NCBI GenBank assembly: GCA_026874595.1
Contig: CM049313.1
Coordinates: 60,097,159-60,161,158 of the forward strand
Origin: Sipunculus nudus
Taxonomy: Eukaryota; Annelida; Sipuncula; Golfingiida; Sipunculidae
Direction of reading: 5' to 3'
Length of the DNA: 64,000 nucleotides
In this document: positions 1 through 13,400 of the stretch, piece after piece
Layout of the letters: each line of letters opens with the position of its first letter
Position numbering within the stretch: position 1 is the first letter of the stretch
Translations under genes and position numbers: made by a program
The notes under the pieces: model-generated
The model's input: the letters and a program-made list of their open reading frames with translations, nothing else
Database searches by the model: none
What the model was told of the DNA's origin: nothing

Positions 1-284
1 TTGGTAAATGGTGTGTCTTTAGTGATCTACCTTGAATTTAATGGGATTTCTTGAAACTCACCATATTATTCACCAGTAAATACTCATTTGATTTCAGTTT
101 ATGGTCAAATCTGTGCATTTTAAATGAGTTTAAGGGTAGCCAAAGGTCTTTACAGTCACAGGAATAGCTAGGAATTGGATGGGTTTTGATGAAATACAGT
201 ATGAATGTTTAACCAAAAAAGTAAGTTACCAGAGTTCAATTCTCTGGAAAACTTGTGCATATTAATTTGAAACAATAATATGTA

Positions 285-1349
285 CCGTATTTATTCTAAT
301 TTGGCGATCCCTCTTATTTCTTGACCCCAAAAAAATATTTTGAAAGCATAATTTCTAAAATGACTCTAATTTCCCGACTGCTGACGATGTTTTCTGTCGA
401 AGATGTTTCAGGCACCGCAGTTTGTATCCGACTAGATTCTTATTACACTGGGCATCCACATCAAACTTGTTTGCAATAAAATTTTTGAAGATACAAAGAT
501 GCGTTTTTCATAATATATTTATATAAACATGATAAAGCGTTCAAGTTCCAAATGGGTGTCCGTGACGAAGCAAACTCCGTGTACCATTCCTGGTACGCAC
601 GTGTCTCGTGTGCGATTCACGTGGGATAATTAGCAATAATATTTACCAAGTATGGGTAAGCACGCGTGGTGGAACAACTGTGACACAGTTGGACCGGTCA
701 TCTTAGTTAAGTTTAAACGACACCGGTTAGTTTTTGGATGGGTGACCGCGTATACAAAACAGGGCCCGATCGAGGGCACGCCAGCTAGGACCATTTCCGG
801 TCGTACATATTTTAACGCGGCTTTACTTTCCTATATTTATTACGTATTATGCAAATAAAATTTATCTGATAATTGGCAGTAATTTTTTATAAAGTCTTCT
901 TCCAACTCGGTTATCTGCTTGTCCCTTTTCGGCCCGCCGATATCGCTGCCTGGTGGGTTAACTTGAAACAACTGGTAGTTGCATGAGTTGCCGTCTATGA
1001 CATCGTACCTATACGCGAAGTAGTGATCATTTTGTAAAGTGATTGAGCTCAGTTTCATTAATCATTTGCGGACACCGTGTAATTCATGTGACGGTTGAAG
1101 CCCGTTTGTAGGAAATACTGTTAAGCTAACAAAACAAACTTATAAACGACCAAATTATCACTCAATTCATATGACCGCTCGAGTGTCAGAGCGGCTCTGC
1201 GGCTCTAGGGAAGGTTATTAAACCGCGTGCCTCTAAAATCTCGACCACCACAAATTCTGCAGGAAGATAATTTTCAAATATCCTCTATTGTCTCGACCTC
1301 TGAGAAAATTAATTATTTTTAAATGGTCGCCAAATTAGAATAAATACGG
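285..1349. mobile_element. TA-flanked inverted-repeat DNA element, copy 1
   Basis: It starts CCGTATTTATTC and ends with the reverse complement, GAATAAATACGG, with TA on both sides. The inverted repeat runs about 22-24 bp and includes TCTAATTTGGCG. TA target duplication points to the Tc1/mariner/pogo group. No transposase frame remains, so it is non-autonomous. A second copy at 4752-5832 lies in the opposite orientation. Confidence 0.82.
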
Positions 1350-1393
1350 TATATAGTATGTTATTCTAAAAGGTAATGGTGTATATGTTTTAG

Positions 1394-1459
1394 GGTGAAA
1401 CATTTGACTACCCAGAGATTGTGCCATTTAGACTGACACACAACATGGTGGAGGCAATG
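1394..1459 (+). CDS. ATR: ATR exon: end of kinase C-lobe
   Basis: The acceptor is ttttag before 1394 and the donor is gtaaga at 1460. Its 22 codons start GETFDYPEIV and end THNMVEAM, phase 0 at both ends. The PE(I/V)VPFRLTHNMV block is the conserved PIKK segment that follows the activation loop; here it is closest to ATR. Confidence 0.93.
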
Positions 1460-4400
1460 GTAAGATATTGATACCAGTAGTGGTCAATTCCTTGTGATTG
1501 ATCTGGACAGTATCAAAACTACTGTAAGAATTACAGAGTATCTACATAATTCTCATCTTTCTTAAATGACTTGTATGTTTACGTTTGTATTAGGTGAAAT
1601 GGCAGTCCAAGGAAGCATGGTTGAAAGTATGTTCATTTTCTGATATAAATTTGCAGAATAAAATACACTTAAAAAAGTCACATTCTTCAGAAAAAGAATT
1701 TTAGGTGTAAACACAGCAACAGTGACAATTTGAAGACAGTGTTTTAAATCAATGAAGTCATCTGACCTGTGAAAAATCCACATTTACTTCAAAGAATTTA
1801 GCACTTGTGCACATCCTAAATATTTGTTAATATTATGATATTTTTGGTTAAATGGCATTATTTGACCTAGTATCTCATTATGGTTTAAAGCCTGGCTTTA
1901 TATTAATCTTAAAAGACATTTGGATTTATTGTTTCACATTTCTGTTACACCTGGTTTATCATAGGTCCAGTGTACAGAGACAGTTTAAATTTTCTCTTTT
2001 CTACATTTATCAAACAGACTAAAAAACATGTTAACCAGGGCTCAGCATTATCAGTTAACCCTTTGCCTAGGGCAAGAGAAAGTTCCAGAAAATAGTTGAA
2101 GGGCAACTAGAAGTCTCCTTTTACTTGCCAGACATGGTTAAGTGGGTCCAACATACACCTTTATCCAAGTAAAGGCTTGAAAAATGACCTTTGTGTTCAT
2201 GAATAAGTACTTTCAAAGTTAATGTCAAGCCCTGTTAACAAAAGCATGGCCAGCCCTTGTGGCATTCAGTAGTCTCTGCTAGTGGATGAAACATTTCATT
2301 TGACATAAAAATGGTTCTTGCATGCAAGTTTTTAAGTAAGTTTTAATCAGATTAAATAGTTTTCCCTATTTTTGAACATCAGTTTCATGGATTGTACAGT
2401 GAGGTTTTACTCTACAGGGACCTCTGGGTGTGGAGGGTGTGTTCCGTCAGGCATGCGAGGTCACGCTGCGGGGAATGAGGGATCAGAGTGATTCACTAAT
2501 GAGGTAAACAGTCATCACTTATTAATATTATCCTAGCTTTGACAAACCGACTCAGTAGGCAATGAGATAATTGGGCCAATAAGCCTACTGGAGTCGTGAT
2601 ACAAGTAATATCGAGGAATGTATCCCAGTGGTCTTGCATCAGGTTGCATTCATATTTCAGTGAATGGCCCATAATCTCAATGTAATGCTAAAAATGATAA
2701 ATTAACATAATAGTATACATGTAAGCTCACATCCCAAACTAAAACACTGTCTCCATGGACACGGGTCATTTCCTGTCCCATGGTCATTTCCTGTATTGCC
2801 TGCAAGCTGCCCACGTCCTGTAACCCATGCGAGCCATGCTTGTGTTCATGCGGTCATAAATTCAACAAACATGCCGAGGGGTTTACCAATGTACTTGGTT
2901 AAAACAGAACTTTTCTCGCTTATGTTTGGTATTATTAGAAAGTACATAAAAAATGCTAAAGATTGGTTTGGATTATGTTGATTGACAGTGTACATGAAGC
3001 CATGAAGCGTTGTCAGAAATGACAAAAATATATGCATCTTCATAAGCCCTTATAATGCATTCCTCAGACAGATGTAAAGACACTCTGGGCCAGTAATCTG
3101 GTCGTAATGCCAGAGTGTCCATATGACACTATTAATAACCCTGACCTACTGTTACTAACTTTTATGCAGGGTTGACAGCAGTCAAAACAGGTGGAATTCC
3201 ATGATTGTAATGAAAAAGGAAAGTCAGAAAATTTTCAGACAGCTATGATGAGTATGGCTGATTATCAGATTGAAAACTTTTGCCATCCTTTGCTTTAAGA
3301 GCCAGCAATCAGTAATTGTTTTGACCAAAATTGTACTTGTAATGGCATCTCTCATAAAATGAGAGGTTTTACATGTTTGTCTGTCATTGAAGCCAACCAA
3401 CAGTCTGTGAAAAGGGACTGAAAAGTTGGAATCCTTTAAAGGGTGGTTGCTGGCAACCCTGCAATTATTTCAGAGTGTCCCCTATTTATAGTTGTTATTT
3501 ACTGGAGCTATATTCCAGCAATGCAGCAGAGGCTAACTTTAAGAAAAGTTTACCTTTCTGATAAACTGATGTTAGGTGACTTCAGTATAAAAAGTATAAA
3601 ATAAACCAATTCTTCACATATATATATAAAATTTTGCATAATAAATGTATAGATGATCTATTTTGTAGCTAGGTTTTATGGATCATATATTGTAATACAT
3701 GAAGGTAACATAAAAGCAAATTTGTCTTTGTTATTTAAAAGTCAATCATAGTAATATAGGAAATATGAATTTTATACCATAACGGTACGGTGGATGAGAA
3801 TTCCATTCAACTACTAGAACATTTTAACATTATACTGTAACTTGAGCATTTAGATGAAATTTGTCATAGTTTGTTATAATTTCCCCATTAATACATTGAA
3901 GGGTTAGGTACAAGACATAGCCAGATTACTTATTTGTGTACAAATAACCCTGGAAAAGGAATTAGCACTAAAGAAAGAAAATCATATTTGTCATATGTTA
4001 AAAGTAATCACATTGATGGAAGACGAATAAGAATGAGCAAGAATATATGTGACTATATTTGCAAAAACCTGTGTCAAAGAGCGTAACCAAATTAATAACC
4101 AGGTTAGAAGATGTATTGTATCAAGAGAGACTTTAAAGTGTTATTTGTTAAACGAATATTGGTACATCCTTCACTAGCAGGTGATGAAGTGGTTACCTGT
4201 GTGTAATTTTAGATATTTCATTATCTGATGGCTTATTTATCTTCACAGTGTACTGAAGACATTCATCTACGACCCTCTAGTAGAGTGGAGTAAGCCCGCC
4301 AGGGGGCGCTCTGCTGCTGCAGAAACAGGAGAAATAAAAAATGAAAAGGTAACTCAGTATGTTTATAGGATACCTGAAACAAGTCTTAAATGCTCATCCT

Positions 4401-7400
4401 CCATGTAACTTGTTTCCCCTTATTACATAATATATATCAAAATGGTTATTGTCATCCCAAGTTGGTGGAGAATAGTGGTGTACTGATTATGACTCCACAC
4501 TTGTGAACACAAGTTTATAGGGATATTGCATGTTCACCTTCCATTGAGATTGCCATCTATGCCGACACTTCTGGCTCAATTTATATCTTTGCCACTCCAT
4601 CCAGGAATGAATGGATAATGGTCATAGATATCAGCCAAATGTAGAACAAGTGATACCTGTCACCTGTTTGCTGCTTTGGTTGTATGATTAAAGCCGAAAT
4701 GAATAGTCCCAAAAGACCAGGAGCAATAGGTGTGGTAGGATGAGCCTGATACCGTATTTATTCTAATTTGGCGACCACTTAAAAATAATTTTCTCAGAGG
4801 TCGAGATAATGGAGGATATTTGAAAATTATATGTCTGCAGAATTTGCGGTTGTCGAGATTTTAGAGGCATGCGGTTTGATAACCTTCCATAGAGACGCAG
4901 AACCGCTCTGACGCTCGAGCAGTCATATGAATTGAGTGATAATTTGGTCGTTTATAAGTTTGTTTTGTTAGCTTAACAGTATTTCCTAAAAATGGGCTTC
5001 CAACCGTCACATGAATTATACGGAGTCTGCAAATAATTAATCAAACTGAGCTCAATCACTTCACAAAATGATCACTACTTAGCGTATAGGTACGATCACT
5101 TGTCATAGACGGCAACTCATGTAACTACCAGCTGTTTCAAGTTAACCCACCAGGCGGCGATATCGGCGGGCCAAAAAGGGACAAGCAGCTGAACGGAAGT
5201 TGGAAGAAGACATTATAAAAAATAACTGCCTATTATCAGATAACTTTTATTTACATAATACATAATAGATATAGTAAAGTAAAGGCGCGTTAAAATACAT
5301 ACGACTGGAAATGGTCCTAGCTCGCGTGCCCTCGATCGGGCCCTGTTTGGTACGCGCGGTCACCCATCCAAAAACTAACCCAGGTCGTTTAAACTTAACT
5401 AAGATGACAGTTCCAACTGTCGAATTTGTTCCACCGCGCCTGCTTTCTCACCTGTTGTAAATATTATTGCTAAAGATCCCACATGAATTGCACACGAGGC
5501 ACGTGCGTACCAGGAATGGTACATGAGTTTGCTTTGTCAAGGACACCCATTTTGATCTTGAACACTTTATCATGTTTATATATTATGAAAAATGCATCTT
5601 TATATCTTCAAAAATTTTATTGAAAACAAGTTTGATGTGGATGCTCAATGTAATAAGAATCTGGTCATATACAAACTGCGTTGCCGTGAGAGACTGAGGC
5701 ATTTCACCTTAACATCGTCGACAGAAAACATTGTCGGCAGTCGCGAAATTAGAGTCATTTTAGAAATTATGCTTTCAGAATATTTTTTGGGGTTGAGAAA
5801 TAAGAGGGATCGCCAAATTGGAATAAATACGGTATTATCAATGATGTCAGACTGTAAACTCAGCCTTTCTTGTAATACTAGTAAATAAATACTGTGGAAA
5901 CGGTTATTTTGGTGTTTCTGAATTTTCATGGTTTTTAGCTCAGCTGACTGAAAGTCATCTGAGCTATAGCGATCACTCTTTGTCTGTCGTCCGTCCGTCT
6001 GTCCGTCTGTCTGTCCGTTAACCAGGCACAAATCGTAACCGCTGGACCTAGAACCTTGTAACTTGGGATACTGAGAGGTCCATAAAAAATCTCCTTGGAA
6101 ACCAGAAATTAGGTCTCTGTTACCCATATCCTTCGAGCTATGTGGCCCCAAAGTACCCCCCAGAAAAGTAAAAAATTTCATACAAAAACTTCAATATCTC
6201 ATTAACTACTTGACTGATGGTCATGATTTTTGGCATACATATTGATCATGAGATGTTACATCACTTCCTGCAGAATGGTGGCGCCACCTGTATTTTTCGA
6301 TTTTTTACAAATTTTTTTCCCTATTTTTGAGACCTTTAAAAATGTGAACATCTGTTAACAAGGCACAAATCATAAAGACTGGACTTAGAATCTTAATTCT
6401 TGACACACTGAGAGGTCCATGAAAAATCTCCATGGAAACCAGAAATTAGGTCTCTGTTACCCATATCCTTCAAGCTATGGGGCCCCAAAGTACCCCCCCA
6501 GAATAGTCAAAAATATCATACAAAAACTTCAATATCTCAATAACTACATCACTAATGGTCATGATTTTTGGCATACATATTGATCATGAGATGTTCGATC
6601 AGTTTCTGCAGACTGGTGGCGCTACCTATATTGTTTGATTTTTTACGATTTTTCCCTTTATTTTTGAGACCTTTGAGGATGCTGTCATCTGTTGGCGTGG
6701 CACAAATCGTAACGACTAGACCTAGAATCTTCATTTTCGACACACTGAGAGACCTATGAAAAGTCTCCATGGAAACCTGAAATTTGGTCTCTGTTACCCA
6801 TATCCTTTGAGCTATGGCACTCCAAAGTACAGCTCAGAATAATGGAAAATTTGATACAAAAGCTAAAGTATCTGAACAACTAATGCAGAGATAACCATAA
6901 TTGTTTGCATGGATATTGATCATGGAGTGTTTCATAAGTTTCTGCAGACTGGTGGCACCACCTGTATTTGTTCGGGTTTTTTTTACAAATTTTTCTCTAT
7001 TTTTGAGACCTTTAAAGATATAAACATCTGTTAACAGGGCACAAATCATAAAAACTGGACCAAGAATCTTCTTTCTTGACACAGGGAGACCCATGAAAAG
7101 TCTCCATGGAAACCTGAAATTAGGTCTCTGTTACCCATATTCTTTAAGCTATATGGCTCCAAAATACCCCCCCCCCCCCCCGAATAATGGAAAATTTGAT
7201 ACAAAAAATGCAGTATCTCAATAACTACAACACTGATGGTCATGATTTTCAGCATACATATTGATCACGAGCTGTTCCATCAGTTTCTGAAGACTGGGTG
7301 TGCCACCTCTATTTTTATTCAAATTTTTATGAATTTTTTTCTTTTTTTTTGAGACCTTTAAAGATGTGGTAATCTGTCAACAGGGTACAAATTGAACAAC

Positions 7401-10400
7401 TGGACCTAGAATCTTCATTCTTGTCATGCAAGGAGGCCCATGAAAAGTGCCTGTGGAAACTTGAAATTAGGTCTCTGTTACCCGTATCCTTCAAGCTAAA
7501 GGTCTCCAAATTATCCCTCAGAATAATGGACAATTTGATACAAAAGCTGAAGTATCTGAACAACTAATGCAGAGATCACCATGATTCTTTGCATGGATAT
7601 TGACCATTAAGTGTTTTTATTAGTTTCTGCAGACTGGTGGAGCCACCTGTATTTTTGTATCCGCCAAAACAAAGTTTTGCGGATACTATATTTTTGACCG
7701 AGTTCCTCCACCGCCGGGGCGTTCGTTTCCAGAGAGTTCCTCGGAGACTAATGGAACGATTTTTAGCTCAGCTGACTATAAGTCATCTGAGCTATAGTCG
7801 TGGTCCATTGTCCGTCGTCCGTCCGTCCGTCCGTCCGTCCGTAGATGTGGCACGTTTTGAAACCGTAAGACCTAGGAATCCAAAATTCAGCATAATGTTA
7901 GATGTCCCCAAGATCTCCTACCAAGCCGAAAACTGGGTCTTTGCGACTTCGTTCCTTTGAGAAATTAAGGAAAAACCTCAATTTTTTATTAAAATCCTAT
8001 TTTCACACTTCAGGACTGCCTAATATCAAAACCACTCATCTGTTTTTCCTCATATTTACCATAAATATTCCTCTATATTGTTCCTATGTACATGCAGGAA
8101 ATTAAGTCTGTAAACTATAAATTCTTTAAGTTATGGGCCCTAACATAATGGACTTTGTAAAAAATCAGGAAAAATAATAACTCACTTAACATGAAAAATT
8201 TTGAAACTAGAGTTTATTTTCTCAAGTATATAACTATGTTTAATTAAGATTCAATTGTTTACCGAAAATAAGATCTGAATTTTGTAAATTTTTAAGTTAT
8301 TAGCATAAAAAAAAATCAGTACCTTAAATTTTGCCCAACTTTGACCATGGCACGTTTTTTTCCTGTAAGCACCATTGATTTAATTTTCACAGCATGTAAA
8401 CATAAATATTTAGTTTGTCTAAATCTGAAATTTGAAAATAAAAGCTTGAAAATTAAGCTAGTTATTGATTTTTTTTCTGTAGTCACTTGCTTTGATTACA
8501 GATGCAGGGTCCCACTCCAGGTCACTGGAAGTCAGCTATGCTAGGGTTTCTGATTTGTTACAGTCACTGGGGGAGATCCCCTGCTGTGACAGGTGTACAG
8601 TTATTCTCATATCACCACCCCAATCACCCCCCCCCCCCCGCAAACCCAACCCACCAAGTGTTATGCACTAATGGTTATTGTTTTCACTGTATCTCCTTAA
8701 TTGTAATGCTGTTTCCACTCCGATATGCAAAAACTTTCCTTGAAAAAATAATTCAAGGTGTAATCAAAAAGATGCAATGTTGTGTAATGTAACATTTTTA
8801 AAGAAATCAAATTTCTTTTAAATGATTTTAACAAATATAATTGAACCCATCAGTATGCTTAAATTATTATAAAATATGAAGCACATTATGGATAATTAAA
8901 GACACAATTAAAAATTGTGAAATCTAAATCAAGTATTATTTTTAGATATTTATTGTTTTGCAGATTTAAAAGATATATTTTTGTGGTAAAAAATAAATAA
9001 ACATTTGTATGCATGATGTGGTGTTATCTGACAAGATTGAGATTTATGATGATGCAATTGAGAATTATGAATCAACTTTTATATTCAGATATATATGTTA
9101 AATTGGAAATGTATAGAAATATAAACTTAAATTAGAAAATAATTGATGTGATAAAAAAATGAGGATTTAATACAAACATTTGTTCATTATTTTCCTGCCT
9201 CAGCAGAATTTGAGATCAGGCATTGTTTGCCCTGTTTTATGTTGTTTATTAGCTCTATTTCAACTGTATACATTTCATAAAAAAAAATACATATATACTT
9301 AATAATATATATTATACAAAAAAATAGATTCGATTGAACAAATGTGTAAACTACTGAAATGTCAACAGTTAATCAAAAAACCAACTAATGATCATGGTAA
9401 TAGTACAGATCATTTGTTCACAAACTGCTCACATGCTTTAGTTTCAACATTAGGAAACACATGGTCAGGTCACAAAATATTTTTTGCAACAATTTCCTGC
9501 TCATCAATACAAACCAATCATATAAACCAGCCATTGCCTTTATTACCTCTTCCTCTTACACTTTATCTCCATTTGATATTATTTTAGATTTTTACCTTCA
9601 AGGTTAACATCAGCTGAGCGTCGAGGCCCATAGGTCCCTTGTTCCGAAACTTACACCAATTATCGGGTCACATGTGAACTGGTGCCTAACCAATTTGCGT
9701 TGACCTCTGACCTTTCCTCTCTATCCAGTGTCCATTGTGGGTCTGTTTCCACTCATAAACCCTCATATCTCGGGAGTGTTTGACCGATCAGGAAATAAAA
9801 TTGATACAAATGTACCCCTTGGATTGCTTTATAACATACACAAAAAATGGTGGCGCCACCTGTAACCATGTTTGCACAGTGTCCATCTGTTCATCTGCCT
9901 TGGGTTAAAATCACTCATATCTCTGCAGTGAATTGACTAATTCACCTGAAATTCGTCATGCGTATACATCCTGGATAGCTTTCTTGATTTTATGACAGGT
10001 GGCGCCACCTATATTCACTTTCACGCTGATGACATCCAAGCTCATATCTTGGGAACTGTTTGACCGATCAGGAAATAAAATTTATACAAATGTAACCCTT
10101 GGATTGCTTTATAACATACACAAAAATGGTGGCGCCACCTGTAACCATGTTTGCCCAGTGTCCATCTGTTCATCTGCCTTGGGTTAAAATCACGCATATC
10201 TCTGCAGTGAATTGACTAATTCACCTGAAATTCGTCATGCGTATACATCCTGGATAGCTTTCTTGATTTTATGACAGGTGGCGCCACCTACGTTCACGTT
10301 CACGCTGATGACATCCAAGCTTATATCTCGGGAACCTTTTGACGGATCAGGAAATAAAATTTATACAAATGTAGCCCTTTGATAGCTCTGTAACATACAC

Positions 10401-13400
10401 AAAAAATGGTGGCGCCACCTGTAACCATGTTTGCACAGTGTCCATCTGTTCATCTGCCTTGGGTTAAAATCACTCATATCTCTGCAGTTAATTGACTAAT
10501 TCACCTGAAATTCGTCATGCATATACATCCTGGATAGCTTTCTTGATTTTATGACAGGGGGCGCCACCTACATTCACATTCACGCTGATGACATCCAAGC
10601 TCATATCTCGGGAACCGTTTGACTGATTGGGCCAAAATTTTGCATGTGTATAGAACTCACATAGCTCTTTATCATACGCAAAACTGGTGGCGCCACCTGC
10701 AACCATTTTTGCACAGCATCTGTCTGTTAGTCTGGCGTGGCCTAAAATCACTCATTTCTCTGTAGTGGTTCGACATAACTGCCTAAAATTTTGCAGGTTT
10801 ATACATCGTGGACAGCTTTCTTGATTTTATGACAGGTGGCGCCACCTACATTCTTGTTAACGCTGCACACATCCAAGCTCATATCTCAGGAACCATTTGA
10901 CCGATTGGGCCAAAATTATGCATGTGTTTAGATCTCACATAGGTCTTTATCATACACAAAACTGGAGGGGTCACCTGCAAAGATTTTTGCACAGTGTTTG
11001 TCTGTTTGTCTGCCATGGGCAAAAATCGCTCATATACATGTAGTGGTTTGACTTTTCTGCCTAAAATTTTGCAGGTGCATACAACTTGGACAGCTTTCTG
11101 GATTTGTGGTAGGTGGCACAACCTACATACACATTTAGGCTGCAGACATCCATGCTAATATGCAACATACCTCACTCTTTTTCCCCTTGCCACTCAATCC
11201 ATGCCTCACTTCACCCGTTCACCTCTGATTTTGGCGGATACATGTAGTCACTTGTCGGTTACCCGTATTCTAGTTTTAAAAGTTTACACATTTTTTCTCT
11301 ATTTTTGAGATATATAAATACAGACTAAATCTTGGCCTGTTGGTTAATCTGTTTGATGCTTCAGTTGAATGGGTATATACTACCATTCTGATGATAAAAT
11401 TTCCTTTTGCGAATCTCTTCCCAGTCAGCTGAGCGTCATGACCCATGGGTCACTTGTCATTCTACAGCATTAGTGCTGTTCAAGTTTTCACGCAAATCAG
11501 TATGTATAGGGATTCATTTTTAGCTCAGCTGACTATAAGTCATCTGAGCTATAGTCATGGTCCATTGTCCGTCGTCCGTCCGTCTGTCTGTCCGTCCGTC
11601 CGTCCGTCTGGATGTCCGTCTGTAAGACTGGCACGTTTCGACACCGTTGGACCTACGAATCTGAATTTCGGCATACAGTTAGATGTCCCCATAATCTCCT
11701 ACCATGCCAAAAATTGGGTCAATAGGACTTCGTTCCTTTGAGATATTAAGGAAAAACCTCAATTTTTTATTAGAAATCTATTTTCACACTTCAGGACTGC
11801 CTAATATCAAAACCACTCATCTGGTTTTCTTCATATTTACCATAAATATTCCTCTATATAGTTCCTATGTACATGCCAGATATTAAGTCAGTATTATATA
11901 ATTTAAAAAAGTTATTGGCCCAAACATAATGCACTTTGTAAAAAAATCAGGAAGATATTTTGTCACTTAAGACCCAAAGTGTTAAAGGTAGGGACTTTTT
12001 TCCAGTAATACAACTTTAAATAATCAAAATTTAATTGTATACCAAAAATTAGATCAAAATCTGTTAAATTTTTTTAAATATTGTCAAAAATATAAAATTG
12101 GTACCTTAAATTTTGCCCAACTTTGGCCATGGCACGTTTTTTTCCTGTAAGTACTGTGGATTTAATTTTCACACCATGTATACATAAGGATTTAATCTGT
12201 TAAAATCTGAAATTTGAAAATAAAAGCTGCAAAATTAGGCTAGTTATTGAATTTTTTTGGAGGCTCTTGTTGTATTCCCTTACATTGTCAAGCAGTCCAC
12301 TTTGATGACTGTAGGTCATTCAGTGCACATCTCTATGCTCCCCAGGCTGTTGACATAATTTTAGATGTCCCCAAAATCTCCTACCATACCGAAAATTGGG
12401 TCATTAGGACTTTGTTCCTTCGAGATATTAAGGAATAAAACTCTGTTTTCCATAAAAAAAGCCATTGTTACACTTCAAGGCTGCCTAATATCAAAACCAC
12501 TGATCTGTTTTTGATCGTATTTAGTATTCACATTCTTTTATACATTTTCTATGAACATACCAAAAATTAGGTCAGTGTTGAGTATTATTTTGAAGTTATG
12601 GGCCAAAACATAATGCAATTTTTTAAAAAATCAGGAAATATATTTACTCACATGAGAATTGCTGAACCTAGAGACCTTTTTTCAGGAATATAACTTTATT
12701 TAATCAAAATTCAATTGTTTACCCAAAATTAGATCTGAATTTTGCAAATTTTTCAAGTTATTAGCATAAATAAAAAACAATACCTTAAATTTTGTCCAAC
12801 TTTGGCACTGTTGATTTAATTTTCCCAGCATATATGCATAAGGATTTAATCTTTTAAAATCTGAACTTTCAAAAGAAATTGATTGGAATTAATAGCTTTT
12901 ATTCATGTTTTCACACACCATGTCAAGTGTTGTTTACATCTAGCCCACCTAGTAGTACAGCCTTCACTTGCATTATGTAACCCACCCCAGGCAGCTTACC
13001 TTGGCCCAGCTTGGCCACTACTAGCAGGCTTCCCCTCGCCCTGCACTCATCCCCCCCCCCCAGCTGGTGCATAAACTAGATGAATGTTATAATTTTTCTG
13101 TATTTTATTTTATTCTTGGACATGCTTCATTTTAGATTTTGTATTGAACCACCAGGGTTACAATGATTAAAGTGTACATTTAATTGTGTCCACAAAGTGG
13201 TGTTTTGCTGTGAAAGTCTGGATGTTCATGAGATAAGTAATTCCTTACTTCAGAAGAGTAAAAACTTCACCAGGTGTGAAATTGACTATTAATTCCAGTA
13301 ATTAATTAAAACTGGGATAGTAATTAGCACAATGATATTGTTTGTCCCTCATTCAACCAACAGTGTGTATACTTTATTTGAAAAGATGTTTTATTTTGTC

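Larger units (their letters stand above)
7657..11275 (+). mobile_element. HINE-like element, family B, inserted in family A
   Basis: The 5' end GTATCCGCCAAAA is followed by CAAAGTTTTGCGGATAC; the 3' end carries TTTTGGCGGATAC and finishes TATTCTAGTT. The subterminal inverted repeats and CTAGTT ending match the other HINE families in this window. Another family A-type element (7760-9642) is inserted inside it, and a 280-bp tandem array fills its right half. The left boundary is clear from comparison with 46240; both boundaries may be off by a few bases. Confidence 0.7.
5932..11457 (+). mobile_element. HINE/Helentron-like element, family A (outer copy, split by insertion)
   Basis: The 5' end is TTTTTAGCTCAGCTGACT followed by its near-complement AGTCATCTGAGCT and a run of GTCC/GTCT. 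The 3' end is AGTCAGCTGAGC, then the palindrome TGACCCATGGGTCA, then CTTGT. Its interior is about five tandem units of roughly 338 bp. Subterminal repeats, a tetranucleotide run, tandem core and a terminal hairpin fit HINE or pearl elements. Family B (7657-11275) is inserted in it; the copy at 43222-46417 shows the uninterrupted join. Confidence 0.75.

Noticed and set aside
5645-6181. 178-codon - strand open frame
   Set aside because: It spans the border between a TA-flanked element and a HINE and reads through the GTCC run (QTDGQTDG), so it is a repeat artefact.
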